From Ilumatobacter coccineus YM16-304 (lineage in GTDB: Bacteria; Actinomycetota; Acidimicrobiia; Acidimicrobiales; Ilumatobacteraceae), in the NCBI RefSeq assembly GCF_000348785.1, contig NC_020520.1, positions 3,348,001 to 3,412,000 of the forward strand: a stretch of 64,000 nt of DNA. Direction: 5' to 3'. The number at the start of each line of letters is the position of its first letter. Positions within the stretch are counted from its first letter, which is position 1. The position numbers and the translations under genes are program-made. The notes under the pieces are model-generated. The model had not been told where the DNA came from, ran no database searches, and was given only the letters and a program-made list of their open reading frames with translations. Below are positions 9,901-18,347 of the stretch, piece after piece.

Positions 9901-10982
9901 CGATCGGCCGAATCGGCGCAGGCGACACCGTCGAGGTGACGATCGCAGGTCGCGCCGGGGTACCCGACGACGAAGTCGCCGCCGTGGTCGCCAACATCAC
10001 CGCGATCAATCCCGAGTCGCGCGGCTACCTCACTGCGTTCCCGTGCGGTGATCGGCCGACTACCGCCTCGCTCAACTACTCGTACGCCGGCACCGTCGTC
10101 GGCAACGAGATCATCGCCAAGCTGAGCGACGACGGCTCGATCTGCATCTACTCCTCTGCAGACACCGACGTGACCGTCGACGCCGTCGGATACGTCCCCG
10201 ACGACAGCGCTGTGCGCCCGCTCGAACCCGCCCGATTCCTCGACACCCGCACCGATGACAGCGCGTCCACGATCGACGGCATCGGTCTCGGCCAAGGCAT
10301 GCTCGATCGCGACGAAGTTCGAATCGAGGTCGCCGGCCGCGGTGATGTTCCCAGTTCGAACGTCGCTGCGGTCGTCGTCAACATCACCGCGATCAATCCG
10401 CTGCAGCGGAGCCACATCCGCGCCTACCCGTGCGACGAAGAGGAGATCACCTCGGCGTTGAACTACTTACCCGGATCGGTCGCAGGCAACGAGATCATCA
10501 TCAAGAGCACCGACGGCGCCTTCTGTCTGACGTCGTTCGGTGACACACATCTGACCGCCGACGTCGTCGGCTACGTGGAGGACGATCCCGGGTTCGTCCC
10601 ACTCGTGCCGATCCGAATCGGCGAGACGCGCACTCGCGGTGGCGACGGCACGTTCGACGAGATCGCCTCCGGACGTGGCGTCATCGGCGCGGGCCATGTG
10701 TTCGAGATCCCTGTGCTCGGCAGGGCCGGCGTTCCCACTGACGGCGTCGACGCCGTGGTGGTCAACGTCACCGCCGTGCGCCCCGACGGACGCGGGTTCA
10801 TCACCGCCTATCCGTGCAGCCTGCGGCCCGTGGCGGCGTCACTCAACTTCCCGACTGCCGGCACGGTCGTCGGCAACGAGATCATCGCGAAGGTCGGCGA
10901 GCACGGGACGATCTGCCTCTACACCCAGACGGCCACCCACATCACCGCCGACCTCACGGGTTACACCACCAGCCCGACGTGA
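6945..10982 (+). CDS. Secreted repeat protein: about 14 DUF5650-like repeats plus three C-terminal modules
   Basis: A large secreted protein (1345 aa). The ATG at 6945 gives a signal peptide (basic MPARRF, hydrophobic core, cleavage near AAA). Residues of about 45-930 hold about 14 repeats of about 60 residues, each with L-x-NGNYVV, a W-DNG, DAGAVTWGDG, and NSLVGS...D-x-VG. They match my memory of the DUF5650 repeat and are likely to fold as propeller-like blades. Residues of about 955-1345 are three tandem modules of about 125 residues with an ARxLETRT start, VVNITAINP and a C-x-YT/S end, each with two cysteines. The open frame extends 544 codons upstream, but that part overlaps the Stealth gene. 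Likely cell-surface or matrix protein; ligand unknown. Confidence 0.85.
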   Translation: MPARRFISTLATASLVASGSVAISDGGVAAAPDDAAVLPFEIEAPPGSEEFGERVVVLSNGNYVVVDQGWDDGDVPNVGAVYLYDGLTNGLISRVSGSSPNDRVGRNFAYEVGTSDVVVLSGLWDGPGGANVGAATWIDGRAGLSGTVSAANSLIGARAGDLVGDNSRIVVLDNGNYVITTPDWDSDGVADAGAVTWGNGEDGVTGPVSSANSLVGSTTLDLRFSQVTGLADGDYVVASPHWDDGSAIDVGAATWGSGLVGATGEIGPSRSLVGTLSNSVVGHRYNGVVPLSNGHYLVRSPHWQSQPGVYAGAVTWSSGAGTTVGPVSAENSLVGSQEDFVGAPIGEQDTIVELTNGNYVVLSPYWDNGDIEDAGAVTWGSGTRGVTGVVSAENSSVGVSKNESRIPAIDEDDTIGLFVEPLSDGDYVVRRPLWDNGSKADAGAVTWGDGAAGTTGEVGPSNSLVGSTAGDRIGGFFDASASLANGDFVVASRNWDNGSVVDAGAVTWMDGDGGTVGAVSIANSLVGTSAGDHVGALVSTLSTGDYIAVSPSWRDGGNGEVGAATFVSGAGPYSGAVSASNSLIGSTPGDFDGGTYASPPDDPQLRRAVEVGDGNAVIALPEWDNGAASDAGAVVWVDRTIGTSGTVSAANGLVGSSADDRVGRGLVVLPNNNYLVISDRWDDGPVDDAGAVTWGDGTVGISGAVSATNSLIGSSPGDSVGAPGIHIDRQVRPLANGNYLVGTTGWDNGGVVDAGAVTWGDGATGIVGRVSESNSLVGSSANDRVGTISAQRFAALPNGDAVVASWNWDRDGIDDAGAVTWIDGSTGINGPVSESNSLLGSHAGDRLGIGAQDRDAIDAVGDLGFIAASTYWDDGRGAVTFGAAGQPLTGEVTAANSALGTAPGEILGLAWVAREPIDEWGDDFGQDGPTSAGSMIYRTSQGRVLGIQLRAVEVESTAPIRSFTPARVLETRTMPSPGTVDGVSDAIGRIGAGDTVEVTIAGRAGVPDDEVAAVVANITAINPESRGYLTAFPCGDRPTTASLNYSYAGTVVGNEIIAKLSDDGSICIYSSADTDVTVDAVGYVPDDSAVRPLEPARFLDTRTDDSASTIDGIGLGQGMLDRDEVRIEVAGRGDVPSSNVAAVVVNITAINPLQRSHIRAYPCDEEEITSALNYLPGSVAGNEIIIKSTDGAFCLTSFGDTHLTADVVGYVEDDPGFVPLVPIRIGETRTRGGDGTFDEIASGRGVIGAGHVFEIPVLGRAGVPTDGVDAVVVNVTAVRPDGRGFITAYPCSLRPVAASLNFPTAGTVVGNEIIAKVGEHGTICLYTQTATHITADLTGYTTSPT

Positions 10983-10988
10983 CGACTC

Positions 10989-11882
10989 TCAGATGATCGG
11001 AGGGCGGCCGAGTCTGGCGAGGTGCCAGACGGTCCGCCAGCGAATCGGATCGCGGCCGACATCGGCCTTCCAGCCCGACCGCCAGCCGGCGAGGTAGCGC
11101 TTGCGACTCTCACCTTTCGGCGCGCGAAGCATCCCGAGCACGAGCCAGGCCGCCACATGGATCATCGCGACCGGCCATGGCAACGTTCGGCGAGCGATCC
11201 AGACCCGGTTTCGTCCGGTGAGCTCCCAGCCGTGCGCGTGTCGTTCGATCGTCGTCTTCGGGTGGAACACCTTCACGTCGGCGAGGTACCGGATCTTCCA
11301 ACCCCGCTCGACCAGTCGCCACGAGAGCTCGAGTTCCTCGTGCCCGTAGAACAGATCGGTGAAGTAGCCGCCGACATCGTCGTACGCCTCGCGTCGGATG
11401 GCGCACGCTCCTCCGAGAAACAGCGCCACCTCACCGGACCGGTCGGCGTCTCGACCTCCGGGGCGGGGCACGTGACGACGACTCGTGTCTCCGTCTTCGT
11501 CGACTAGACGCAACGACACCGCTCCGAGCCGATCATCGGCGGAGAACTCTTCGACGATGCGTTCAGTCGCTCCCGGCGGAGCCACGGCATCGTCGTCGAG
11601 AAACGCCACCACGTCGCTGGCGGTCGCAGCGACACCGCGGTCGCGGCCTGCCGGTACCCCGACGTTGGCGGGCAACTCGATGACGTGGTCGACGTGGGTC
11701 GTGCTCGCAGCGGGGCGCCCGTCGGCGATCCCGTTCACGACGACGGTGACTTCTGCCGCATCGCCGCGCAGCGACTCGATCGCCTGCTCCACAGCAGTGG
11801 GGCGGTCCCCCATCGTCAACACAACCCAGTTGACCAGGGTTTCGACGCGTTGGGCCACCCCCACAAGGTAGCGGCGCAACAT
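10989..11882 (-). CDS. Family 2 glycosyltransferase (rhamnosyltransferase-like)
   Basis: About 297 residues. The N-terminus reads VNWVVLTMGDRPTAVEQAI, with AFLDDDAV as the DxD metal site, GGACAIRREAYDDVGGY, and YGHEELELSWRL as the catalytic-base region. Such enzymes often add rhamnose or related sugars. The ATG at 11882 is chosen: it leaves 67 bases to the divergent exporter gene, whereas the longest frame would run into it. A nearer GTG is possible. It ends 6 bases from the convergent repeat-protein gene, so the two may share a termination zone. Sugar specificity cannot be set from the sequence. Confidence 0.82.
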   Translation of the reverse strand: MLRRYLVGVAQRVETLVNWVVLTMGDRPTAVEQAIESLRGDAAEVTVVVNGIADGRPAASTTHVDHVIELPANVGVPAGRDRGVAATASDVVAFLDDDAVAPPGATERIVEEFSADDRLGAVSLRLVDEDGDTSRRHVPRPGGRDADRSGEVALFLGGACAIRREAYDDVGGYFTDLFYGHEELELSWRLVERGWKIRYLADVKVFHPKTTIERHAHGWELTGRNRVWIARRTLPWPVAMIHVAAWLVLGMLRAPKGESRKRYLAGWRSGWKADVGRDPIRWRTVWHLARLGRPPII

Positions 11883-11949
11883 CGACGGCGGGGTCGCTCT
11901 CGGGGCGATGCACGTTCGGTGACCGACACGCGTCGGTAGTCTGTCGTCG

Positions 11950-12795
11950 ATGGCTGCAACCTCGCCAGTGGGCGTGCCCGAGCTGCGCGATGCCCACGAG
12001 TCCGACCGGCTCGGTCCGTACCTCCGAGACGTCATCCGTCGCCGGAGCTACATCTGGTACGTCGCCAAGCAAGAACTGCGGAGCCGCCAGGTGCTCAACG
12101 TGCTCGGCAACCTGTGGCACCTGCTCAACCCGTTGCTCAGCATCACGGTCTACTTCCTCATCTTCGGGCTCTTGTTGAAGACCACCAGGGGTGTCGACAA
12201 CTTCCTGATGTTCCTCACCATCGGACTCTTCGTCTTCCAGTTCACGCAGAAGGCGACCACCGACGGCGCGAAGTCGATCGTCAGCAACAAAGGTCTGTTG
12301 AAAGGGGTCAGGTTCCCGCGGGCGATCCTGCCGATCACCTCGACGGTCACCGAGCTCCTGTCGTCGCTGTCGACCTTCGCCATGATGTACGTGATCCTGC
12401 TCATCGGTGGCACCACGGCTCGATGGACGTGGATCCTGTTCCCCGTACTGGTCGGCGTCCAGTTCGTCTTCAACCTCGGGGCGGCGATGGTCGCTGCTCG
12501 CATGACCACCCACTTCCGTGACACGACGCAGCTGCTGCCGTTCTTCTTCCGACTTCTCCTGTATGCCTCCGGGGTCATCTACAACGTCGACGCCTACGTC
12601 GAGAACAACCCGACGGTCGCCCTGCTCTTCAAGCTGAACCCCATGTACTGCTTCTTGACCATCGCCCGCTGGACACTCCTCGGCGGTTCACTCGACGGAT
12701 CACTCGTCGTGTCGGCCCTTGCGTGGTCGATCCTCCTCTGTTCGCTCGGATTCATCTGGTTCCGAGCCGCCGAATCGAGCTATGCGCGTGACTGA
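11950..12795 (+). CDS. wzm: ABC-2 type polysaccharide exporter, membrane subunit
   Basis: A 281-residue ABC-2 permease with six hydrophobic segments, of the Wzm/TagG type that carries a finished, lipid-linked glycan across the membrane. The N-terminal cytoplasmic helix (YIWYVAKQELRSRQ) is typical, as is the motif LGNLWHLLNPLLSITVYFLI. The stop overlaps the start of the ATP-binding subunit, as is normal for this pair. Presence of Wzm/Wzt means that at least one glycan of this locus is completed on the inner face and exported by the ABC route. I found no Wzx flippase or Wzy polymerase in the window. Confidence 0.92.
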   Translation: MAATSPVGVPELRDAHESDRLGPYLRDVIRRRSYIWYVAKQELRSRQVLNVLGNLWHLLNPLLSITVYFLIFGLLLKTTRGVDNFLMFLTIGLFVFQFTQKATTDGAKSIVSNKGLLKGVRFPRAILPITSTVTELLSSLSTFAMMYVILLIGGTTARWTWILFPVLVGVQFVFNLGAAMVAARMTTHFRDTTQLLPFFFRLLLYASGVIYNVDAYVENNPTVALLFKLNPMYCFLTIARWTLLGGSLDGSLVVSALAWSILLCSLGFIWFRAAESSYARD

Positions 12796-13555
12796 GACGT
12801 CGGCGACCGCCCCAGCTCCTCACCAGATGAACGCTCCGATCAGCGTGAGCGTCGACTCGGCCGATGTGAAGTACCGCGTCTACGAGGAACGCAACTACTC
12901 GATGCGCGACATGGTGAGCAGCGGCTTCCGCCGTCGCCACTCCACGATCGTGCACGCCGTTCAGGATGTGTCGTTCGACGTGCACATCGGCGAGGCCGTC
13001 GGCATCGTCGGTTCGAATGGCTCGGGGAAGTCGACGTTGCTGCGCGCTGTCGCCGGTCTGCAGGCGCTCGAGTCCGGGTCGATCAAGATCCGCGGCGAAG
13101 CTCAGCTGCTCAGCGTGTCCGGTGCCCTCAAGCCGTCGCTGTCCGGGTACCGAAATGTGCTGCTCGGTGGACTCGCCATGGGGCTCGACAAGAGCGAGAT
13201 CGAGGCGCAGATGGACGACATCATCGAGTTCTCCGGCCTCGGCGAGGCGATGGGGAGGCCGATGAAGACCTACTCGTCCGGCATGCGGGCACGGCTCTCG
13301 TTCTCGATCGCGACGCTTCGCGTCCCCGACATCCTGTTGATCGACGAGGCGCTCGCCGTCGGCGACAAGGAGTTCCGCTCGAAGAGCTTGGAGCGCGTCA
13401 ACGAGATCCGTGACCAAGCGGGCACCATCCTGATGGTGACCCACAACCTCAACGAGATCCGCGACAGCTGCACGCGTGCGATCTGGCTGGAGAAGGGCGT
13501 CCTCATGGCCGACGGCGACGTCGCCGACGTCCTTGCACAGTACGAGAGCCGATAG
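12782..13555 (+). CDS. wzt: ABC polysaccharide exporter, ATP-binding subunit
   Basis: About 257 residues. Walker A is GSNGSGKST, the signature region is TYSSGMRARLSFSIATL, and Walker B is DILLIDEALAVGD, followed by the switch histidine in MVTHNL. This is the TagH/Wzt type without an extended C-terminal carbohydrate-binding domain, so substrate selection by a Wzt cap is not expected. The ATG at 12782 overlaps the permease gene by 14 bases; a GTG at 12788 and an ATG at 12829 are alternatives. The partner is the preceding permease. The LicD-like gene starts 4 bases after its stop, linking export and decoration in one transcript. Confidence 0.92.
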   Translation: MRVTETSATAPAPHQMNAPISVSVDSADVKYRVYEERNYSMRDMVSSGFRRRHSTIVHAVQDVSFDVHIGEAVGIVGSNGSGKSTLLRAVAGLQALESGSIKIRGEAQLLSVSGALKPSLSGYRNVLLGGLAMGLDKSEIEAQMDDIIEFSGLGEAMGRPMKTYSSGMRARLSFSIATLRVPDILLIDEALAVGDKEFRSKSLERVNEIRDQAGTILMVTHNLNEIRDSCTRAIWLEKGVLMADGDVADVLAQYESR

Positions 13556-13559
13556 CCGC

Positions 13560-14648
13560 GTGCTGTCGCTGCTCCGCGATCGGGTCCTCCGACTGATCGA
13601 TCGCTCATCGTTCGTTCGCACGCTGACAGTTCGCCTGCTCGCGCTCGGCGCCCGACGCTCGGGAGCCGTCGAGCCGGTCGTCGACGAGGCGGTAGAAGGC
13701 CGCGACCGTCGCCCCACGGCTCGCACGGCTCAGATGATCATGTGGGCTCGTCGCGTCACGCAGGAGTCATCCGACCTCCCGACACATTTCGATCCCGCCG
13801 AGCACTTGACCAGCGAGCATGCTCTCGATGCGGCCCGTCGGGCCGTCGAGCATCGGCTGGAGTCGCAGCCCGGCGACGATGTGGCGGCGCGACAACTGCT
13901 GCGTCTCGTACCCGACCGGCGGTTGGTCGACCTGGCTCGCGACGTCGAAGGCGACATCCAGACGCTGTTGCATCGGAAGGCGACGACCGCCAGCGCCAGC
14001 AAGGGCGGAATCGCACCCGAACTCCAACTCGAGATCACAGCAGAGTTGACCGAACGGTTGGCCGAGATCGACGTGCGCCCGTTCCTCATGTCGGGCACGC
14101 TGCTCGGCATCGTGCGAGATGGCGACTTCATGGCCCACGACTACGACATCGACCTCGGGCTCATGCCCGACACCGACCTGGCGACGATTCCGGACTTCGT
14201 CCGCAGAATGGGCTACGAGACCACCGTCGAGGGTGACCGGATCGTGGCACTCCACTCCTCAGGCGCGCGAACCGACCTCTTCCCGCACACGAGGCGAGAC
14301 GGCAAGTTCTGGCACGGTTCGCTCGTCCACGAATGGTGGAACACGCCGTTCGACCTCGCACCGATGGAGATGAAGGGCCATCGGTTGTTCACGCCTGACG
14401 ACCCGAAGCGTTACCTCGACGAGAACTATGGCGACTGGAGCCGACCCGTCGCCTTCTACGACATCAGCTTCGACACGCCGAATCGGGTCTACCGGCAGAA
14501 CGCCGACGCCCTCCTGCACCTCCACTCGCGTTGCGTCATCGCTCTTCGCACAAACGATCGATGGCTCCTCGAGTCAGCCGCGCGAGAGTTGCGCGACAAC
14601 TTCGGGATCGACGTGACCGACTTCCTGGCCGCGTCTCGCCTGCTCTGA
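13560..14648 (+). CDS. LicD-like phospho-substituent transferase (module 1)
   Basis: A 362-residue protein of the LicD/fukutin-like nucleotidyltransferase-fold group, which transfers phospho-headgroups from CDP/CMP-activated donors onto sugars. The active-site block at about residues 178-200 reads GTLLGIVRDG then HDYDIDLG, with the D-x-D intact. It is followed by EWWNTPFDL, an RYLDENYGDW segment and a C-terminal helical part. The first 150 residues are helical and not assigned. The GTG at 13560 is 4 bases past the Wzt stop. It is one of five such modules in this locus; the neighbouring phosphonate genes suggest phosphonate rather than phosphocholine donors, which is inference. Confidence 0.78.
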   Translation: MLSLLRDRVLRLIDRSSFVRTLTVRLLALGARRSGAVEPVVDEAVEGRDRRPTARTAQMIMWARRVTQESSDLPTHFDPAEHLTSEHALDAARRAVEHRLESQPGDDVAARQLLRLVPDRRLVDLARDVEGDIQTLLHRKATTASASKGGIAPELQLEITAELTERLAEIDVRPFLMSGTLLGIVRDGDFMAHDYDIDLGLMPDTDLATIPDFVRRMGYETTVEGDRIVALHSSGARTDLFPHTRRDGKFWHGSLVHEWWNTPFDLAPMEMKGHRLFTPDDPKRYLDENYGDWSRPVAFYDISFDTPNRVYRQNADALLHLHSRCVIALRTNDRWLLESAARELRDNFGIDVTDFLAASRLL

Positions 14649-14860
14649 AGCCGCACAGCGAGCCGCATCGCCCAGCCGCAAAGGGCGGGCTGCCCATCCG
14701 CCTCAGCGTTGAGACCACTAGGCTCCGGCGGGTCACCCGTCGCTGAGTGCAGCGCCGGCTCGATCACCTCGCCGGGCGACAGGCGCTCGGCACGCTGACG
14801 TCGGACACGCGTGGCGCACGCTGCACTCAAGAGACCCACCAAGGAAGCTCCTCGATACCC

Positions 14861-17506
14861 ATGGAACAATCGCGACTGAGCGAAGACGCACCCCGATCCG
14901 ATCACGATCGCTCGCGCCCGCACGTGAGCGTGATCGTTCCCGTCTACAACGTTCAGGAGTACCTGGCCGACTGCCTCGACTCCCTGCTCGGCCAGACGCT
15001 CGACAGCCTGGAGATCATCGCTGTCGACGACGGTTCGACCGACGACTCGAGTCGCATACTCGCCGAGTATGCGAGCGCGCACCCCGACCGCATTCGCTCG
15101 TTCACCAAGCCGAATGGCGGGCTCAGCGACGCCCGCAACTTCGGAATTGGCCGTGCTCGCGGTGAGTACATCGGCTTCGTCGACAGCGATGACTGGGTCG
15201 ACGCCGAGATGTTCGAAGCCATGTACGAGCGGGCCATCGAAACCGACTCGGAAGCGGTGGTGTGCGGTGCTCGGCTGCACATGTACCAAGACGACGTCGA
15301 GGTCGAAGACGCCGCACGCAACATCGACCTCCGCGGGTCGATCTCCAACTTCGGCAACAGCGTCACGCAGAATCCGCACATCTTGTTCTCGAGCCATTCG
15401 TACGCCTGCACGAAGCTCTTCCATCGCCGACTCTTCGACGAGTGGGGATTCGAGTTCCCGATCGGGCAATGGTTCGAGGATTCGGCCCTGATCTACAACA
15501 TCATGTACGCGGCCAACCGGGTGAGCTGTCTGCAAGACAACTTCTACCACTACCGCTTCAACCGATCGGGAGCGATCACCACGACGCTGTCACCGAAGAT
15601 CTTCGACATCTTCAAGTCGTGCGACAGCATTCTCGACTTCTATCGAGACAAGAAGATCGGTCATCCGAGGATCGATCACGTGCTCGAACAGTTGGTGCGC
15701 ACCCACATCATCGGCCGCTACCAACTCTTCTTGGAGAACACCGACAAGGGCTACCAGCAGCCGAAACTGACATGGGCCGAGAAGCGCCTCTCGTGGGCCT
15801 TCGTTCGGCGAGCCTTCCAGTACCTCGACACCGAGTTTCCGGGCTGGAAGGCCCGCTACAAGTACAAGTCGGCGGGTGCAGGTGTCCCGGTCTGGTGGCG
15901 GGCACGCAAGAGCCTCCCATTGATGTTCGTCCTGATCTTCGTGCCGCAGGTCGGTCTGTCGTCGTTTCGCCGTTTGCTCCTCAAGGCGCGCAAGACGCAA
16001 CGCAAGGCCACCAAGCTGTTTGCGTCGCCCGCAACGAGAAAGCAACGAAAGGTCGCGGCGGGCAAAGAGGAAGCGAAGCTCGTCAAGAAGCGAAAGGGGC
16101 TGCAGAAGCACGGTTTCGAGGTGCTCGATCGCCTCGACGCCTCGTTCCAGAAGGCCGGCGTCTCCTACTTCGCCGACTTCGGAACGCTGCTCGGCTTCGT
16201 CCGCGATGGCGGCTTCATGCGGCACGATCTCGATCTCGACATCGGAGCATTCGCCGACGACGACGAGAAGCTCGATGTGTACGCAGCACTACTCGATGCA
16301 GGATTCGTTCACTATCGGACGTATCTGTTCGAGGAGCGCGTGGTCGAGTATTCGTTCCACAGCCTCGACGAGTACGGACAGAAGAGCGTCAAGTTCGACA
16401 TCAACTTCTACGAGAACGTCGACGGCAAGTCACGCTGCTGGTTGTTCCACTACCTCCCGGACGCGGGCCTGCCGTTGCGTGCCCGATTCGCGACGGAGAT
16501 GAACTACAGCCAGATCGTCGGCACCGAGATGCTCGAGGTGCAGGGCCACGAGGTGCCGGTCCCGAAGGACTACGAACGATTGCTGACCGAGAAGTACGGC
16601 CCGTCGTGGAGAACTCCCGACCCGTCGTGGGTGTACTGGGATTCGCCGGCCGCCACTCCCCTCGAGCCGCTCGGTCGCTACGTCACCCACTACCAGATGC
16701 CTGCGCACCGGATTCCGGACCTCCAAGCCGAGCAACTCAAGGTGCTCGAGGCCTTCGAACACGTGTGCAAGGAGCATGGCTTCCGCTTCTACCTCGCCGA
16801 AGGCACCTTGCTCGGAGCGGTGCGGCATCAGGGCTACATCCCGTGGGACGACGACATCGACGTGTCGATGCCACGTGATGACTACGAGCGACTGCTCGCA
16901 CTGCCATCCGATGCGTGGCCGACCGGGTATGGCATGTGGAACCACGTGACCGACCCGAACTATCACCTGCCGTTCTCCAAGGTGGTCGCCCGTGCGCACA
17001 ACGGGTTCCGGAACACGTTCCCCCCGACCGTGGAGCACCAGTTCTCCGGGCCGAGAATGGACATCTTCCCGCTCGATCGCGTCGCCCACGCGCACAGCCC
17101 CGAGCAGGACGCTGTCGCCAAGCAGATTCGCGTGCTCCGCAATGCCATGCTCGTCAAGGCGGGCTACCCGGGCAAGAAGAAGACCGCAGCGATGCCGGCA
17201 GGACTCGAGTTCATCCCGATGACCGTGTTCCAGGACTGGATCCGGTCGCTTGCGACACTGAGCAACGACGACCCGGAAGCCACGTACCTCGTCAACTGGT
17301 CGAGTTCGTACAGCCACCTCAAGCAGACCTTCGCCGAGGACTGGTACGGCGAACCGTCGATGGTGCAGTTCGAAGGCAAGCCGCGTCCGTGTCCTCAGAA
17401 GTCCGAGCGCATCCTCACCACGATCTACGGCGACTACATGGAGCTCCCGCCCGAGGATGAGCGGCAGAACGCTTCTCACTACATGATCTGCGACAAGTGG
17501 GCGTAG
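14861..17506 (+). CDS. Trifunctional GT2 / LicD-like / LicD fusion
   Basis: An 881-residue fusion. Residues of about 20-260 are a GT2 domain (HVSVIVPVYNVQEYL, DDGSTDDS, GFVDSDDW). A helical, lysine-rich linker follows to about 420. At about 439-465 sits a LicD-like site (FGTLLGFVRDGG, DLDLDIG). At about 645-672 a canonical LicD site appears (EGTLLGAVRHQGYIP, DDDIDVSMPRDDYERL). All three D-x-D sites look intact. The ATG at 14861 fits the start of the GT2 fold; a longer frame from 14747 adds unstructured residues. It probably adds a sugar and one or two phospho-headgroups. The 212 bases before it hold no gene I can support. Confidence 0.85.
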   Translation: MEQSRLSEDAPRSDHDRSRPHVSVIVPVYNVQEYLADCLDSLLGQTLDSLEIIAVDDGSTDDSSRILAEYASAHPDRIRSFTKPNGGLSDARNFGIGRARGEYIGFVDSDDWVDAEMFEAMYERAIETDSEAVVCGARLHMYQDDVEVEDAARNIDLRGSISNFGNSVTQNPHILFSSHSYACTKLFHRRLFDEWGFEFPIGQWFEDSALIYNIMYAANRVSCLQDNFYHYRFNRSGAITTTLSPKIFDIFKSCDSILDFYRDKKIGHPRIDHVLEQLVRTHIIGRYQLFLENTDKGYQQPKLTWAEKRLSWAFVRRAFQYLDTEFPGWKARYKYKSAGAGVPVWWRARKSLPLMFVLIFVPQVGLSSFRRLLLKARKTQRKATKLFASPATRKQRKVAAGKEEAKLVKKRKGLQKHGFEVLDRLDASFQKAGVSYFADFGTLLGFVRDGGFMRHDLDLDIGAFADDDEKLDVYAALLDAGFVHYRTYLFEERVVEYSFHSLDEYGQKSVKFDINFYENVDGKSRCWLFHYLPDAGLPLRARFATEMNYSQIVGTEMLEVQGHEVPVPKDYERLLTEKYGPSWRTPDPSWVYWDSPAATPLEPLGRYVTHYQMPAHRIPDLQAEQLKVLEAFEHVCKEHGFRFYLAEGTLLGAVRHQGYIPWDDDIDVSMPRDDYERLLALPSDAWPTGYGMWNHVTDPNYHLPFSKVVARAHNGFRNTFPPTVEHQFSGPRMDIFPLDRVAHAHSPEQDAVAKQIRVLRNAMLVKAGYPGKKKTAAMPAGLEFIPMTVFQDWIRSLATLSNDDPEATYLVNWSSSYSHLKQTFAEDWYGEPSMVQFEGKPRPCPQKSERILTTIYGDYMELPPEDERQNASHYMICDKWA

Positions 17507-17549
17507 TCGATCCAGCGAGCTGACCCACCCGCTGACCGCGTCTCGTGCC

Positions 17550-18245
17550 TCAGCGGGCTCTGATGATCTGATTCGCCGTCTCGAGATCGCTCTCGAAGTC
17601 GACCTCGATGCAGAACGCCTCCGACACATCGGCGGCGAGAACACTGCGTCCCATCTGGTGAATCATCATCTCGACACCCCGTTCGAAGTAGTCGTTCGGG
17701 TCGCACTCCCGCAGGCTCTCGATGAGCGCGTGTTTGTCCGAGGCACTCACGAAGTTCACCCCGACCGCCTCGCCCAGGCCGTCGACGACGGTCTTCGACA
17801 ATTCGGTGATGTGGCCGTCGTCGTTCGTGCGGTACTTCACCTCCTCGTCGCCCACCTCCGCTCGGTTCACGGCGACGAAGGTCGTCTCTGCGTCGAGGTG
17901 TGGGTCGAGCAACGCCATGAGGGTCTCGTCGAAGACGACGTCTCCGTTCATCCACAGCACCGGGTCGTCGCCGGTCGCTTCGAGACCACGCAAGAGACTC
18001 TTGCTCGTGTTCGTCTGATCGAAGCGCTGGTTGTAGACGTACGACGCTTCGGGAAACGCCTCCATGATGAGGTCTTTCTTGAATCCGACGACGATCGTCG
18101 GCCGCCACACCGTCGAGTGTCCACCGAGGACAGCGAGCTGCTGTTCGAGAATCGATCGCCCGGAAGCGAGTCGTGTCAGCGGCTTCGGTTCGGGACGCCC
18201 GAGACGGGAACCCATTCCTGCGGCCAAGATCACGACATGCACCAC
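17550..18245 (-). CDS. LicC-like nucleotidyltransferase (candidate CTP:phosphonate cytidylyltransferase)
   Basis: About 231 residues, MobA/LicC-like. It starts with VVILAAGMGSRLGRPEPKPL, the glycine-rich loop and lysine of sugar- and choline-phosphate nucleotidyltransferases. It then has LWMNGDVVFDE as the metal site and a C-terminal IEVDFESDLETANQII that matches the end of phosphocholine cytidylyltransferases. The GTG at 18245 (or 18242) is the only start that keeps this fold; the longer frame is a shadow. It is divergent from the PEP mutase gene with 102 bases between. Given the neighbours, the likely job is CTP activation of hydroxyethylphosphonate or phosphonoacetaldehyde-derived groups for LicD. 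Phosphocholine or a sugar phosphate cannot be excluded. Confidence 0.75.
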   Translation of the reverse strand: MVHVVILAAGMGSRLGRPEPKPLTRLASGRSILEQQLAVLGGHSTVWRPTIVVGFKKDLIMEAFPEASYVYNQRFDQTNTSKSLLRGLEATGDDPVLWMNGDVVFDETLMALLDPHLDAETTFVAVNRAEVGDEEVKYRTNDDGHITELSKTVVDGLGEAVGVNFVSASDKHALIESLRECDPNDYFERGVEMMIHQMGRSVLAADVSEAFCIEVDFESDLETANQIIRAR

Positions 18246-18347
18246 GACAGGGTAACCACACGCCGAGTGCGAGTCGGCTTCGGCTCGGACGACGAACGCC
18301 CCCAGGACCGCTAGCCTTCCAGGGTCGATTTCCAACAAAGGATTGCA

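Noticed and set aside
15262-16878. A 538-codon plus-strand frame inside the GT2-LicD fusion
   Set aside because: It is rich in Arg/Pro/His as expected for a GC-rich shadow frame, while the other frame carries clear conserved motifs.
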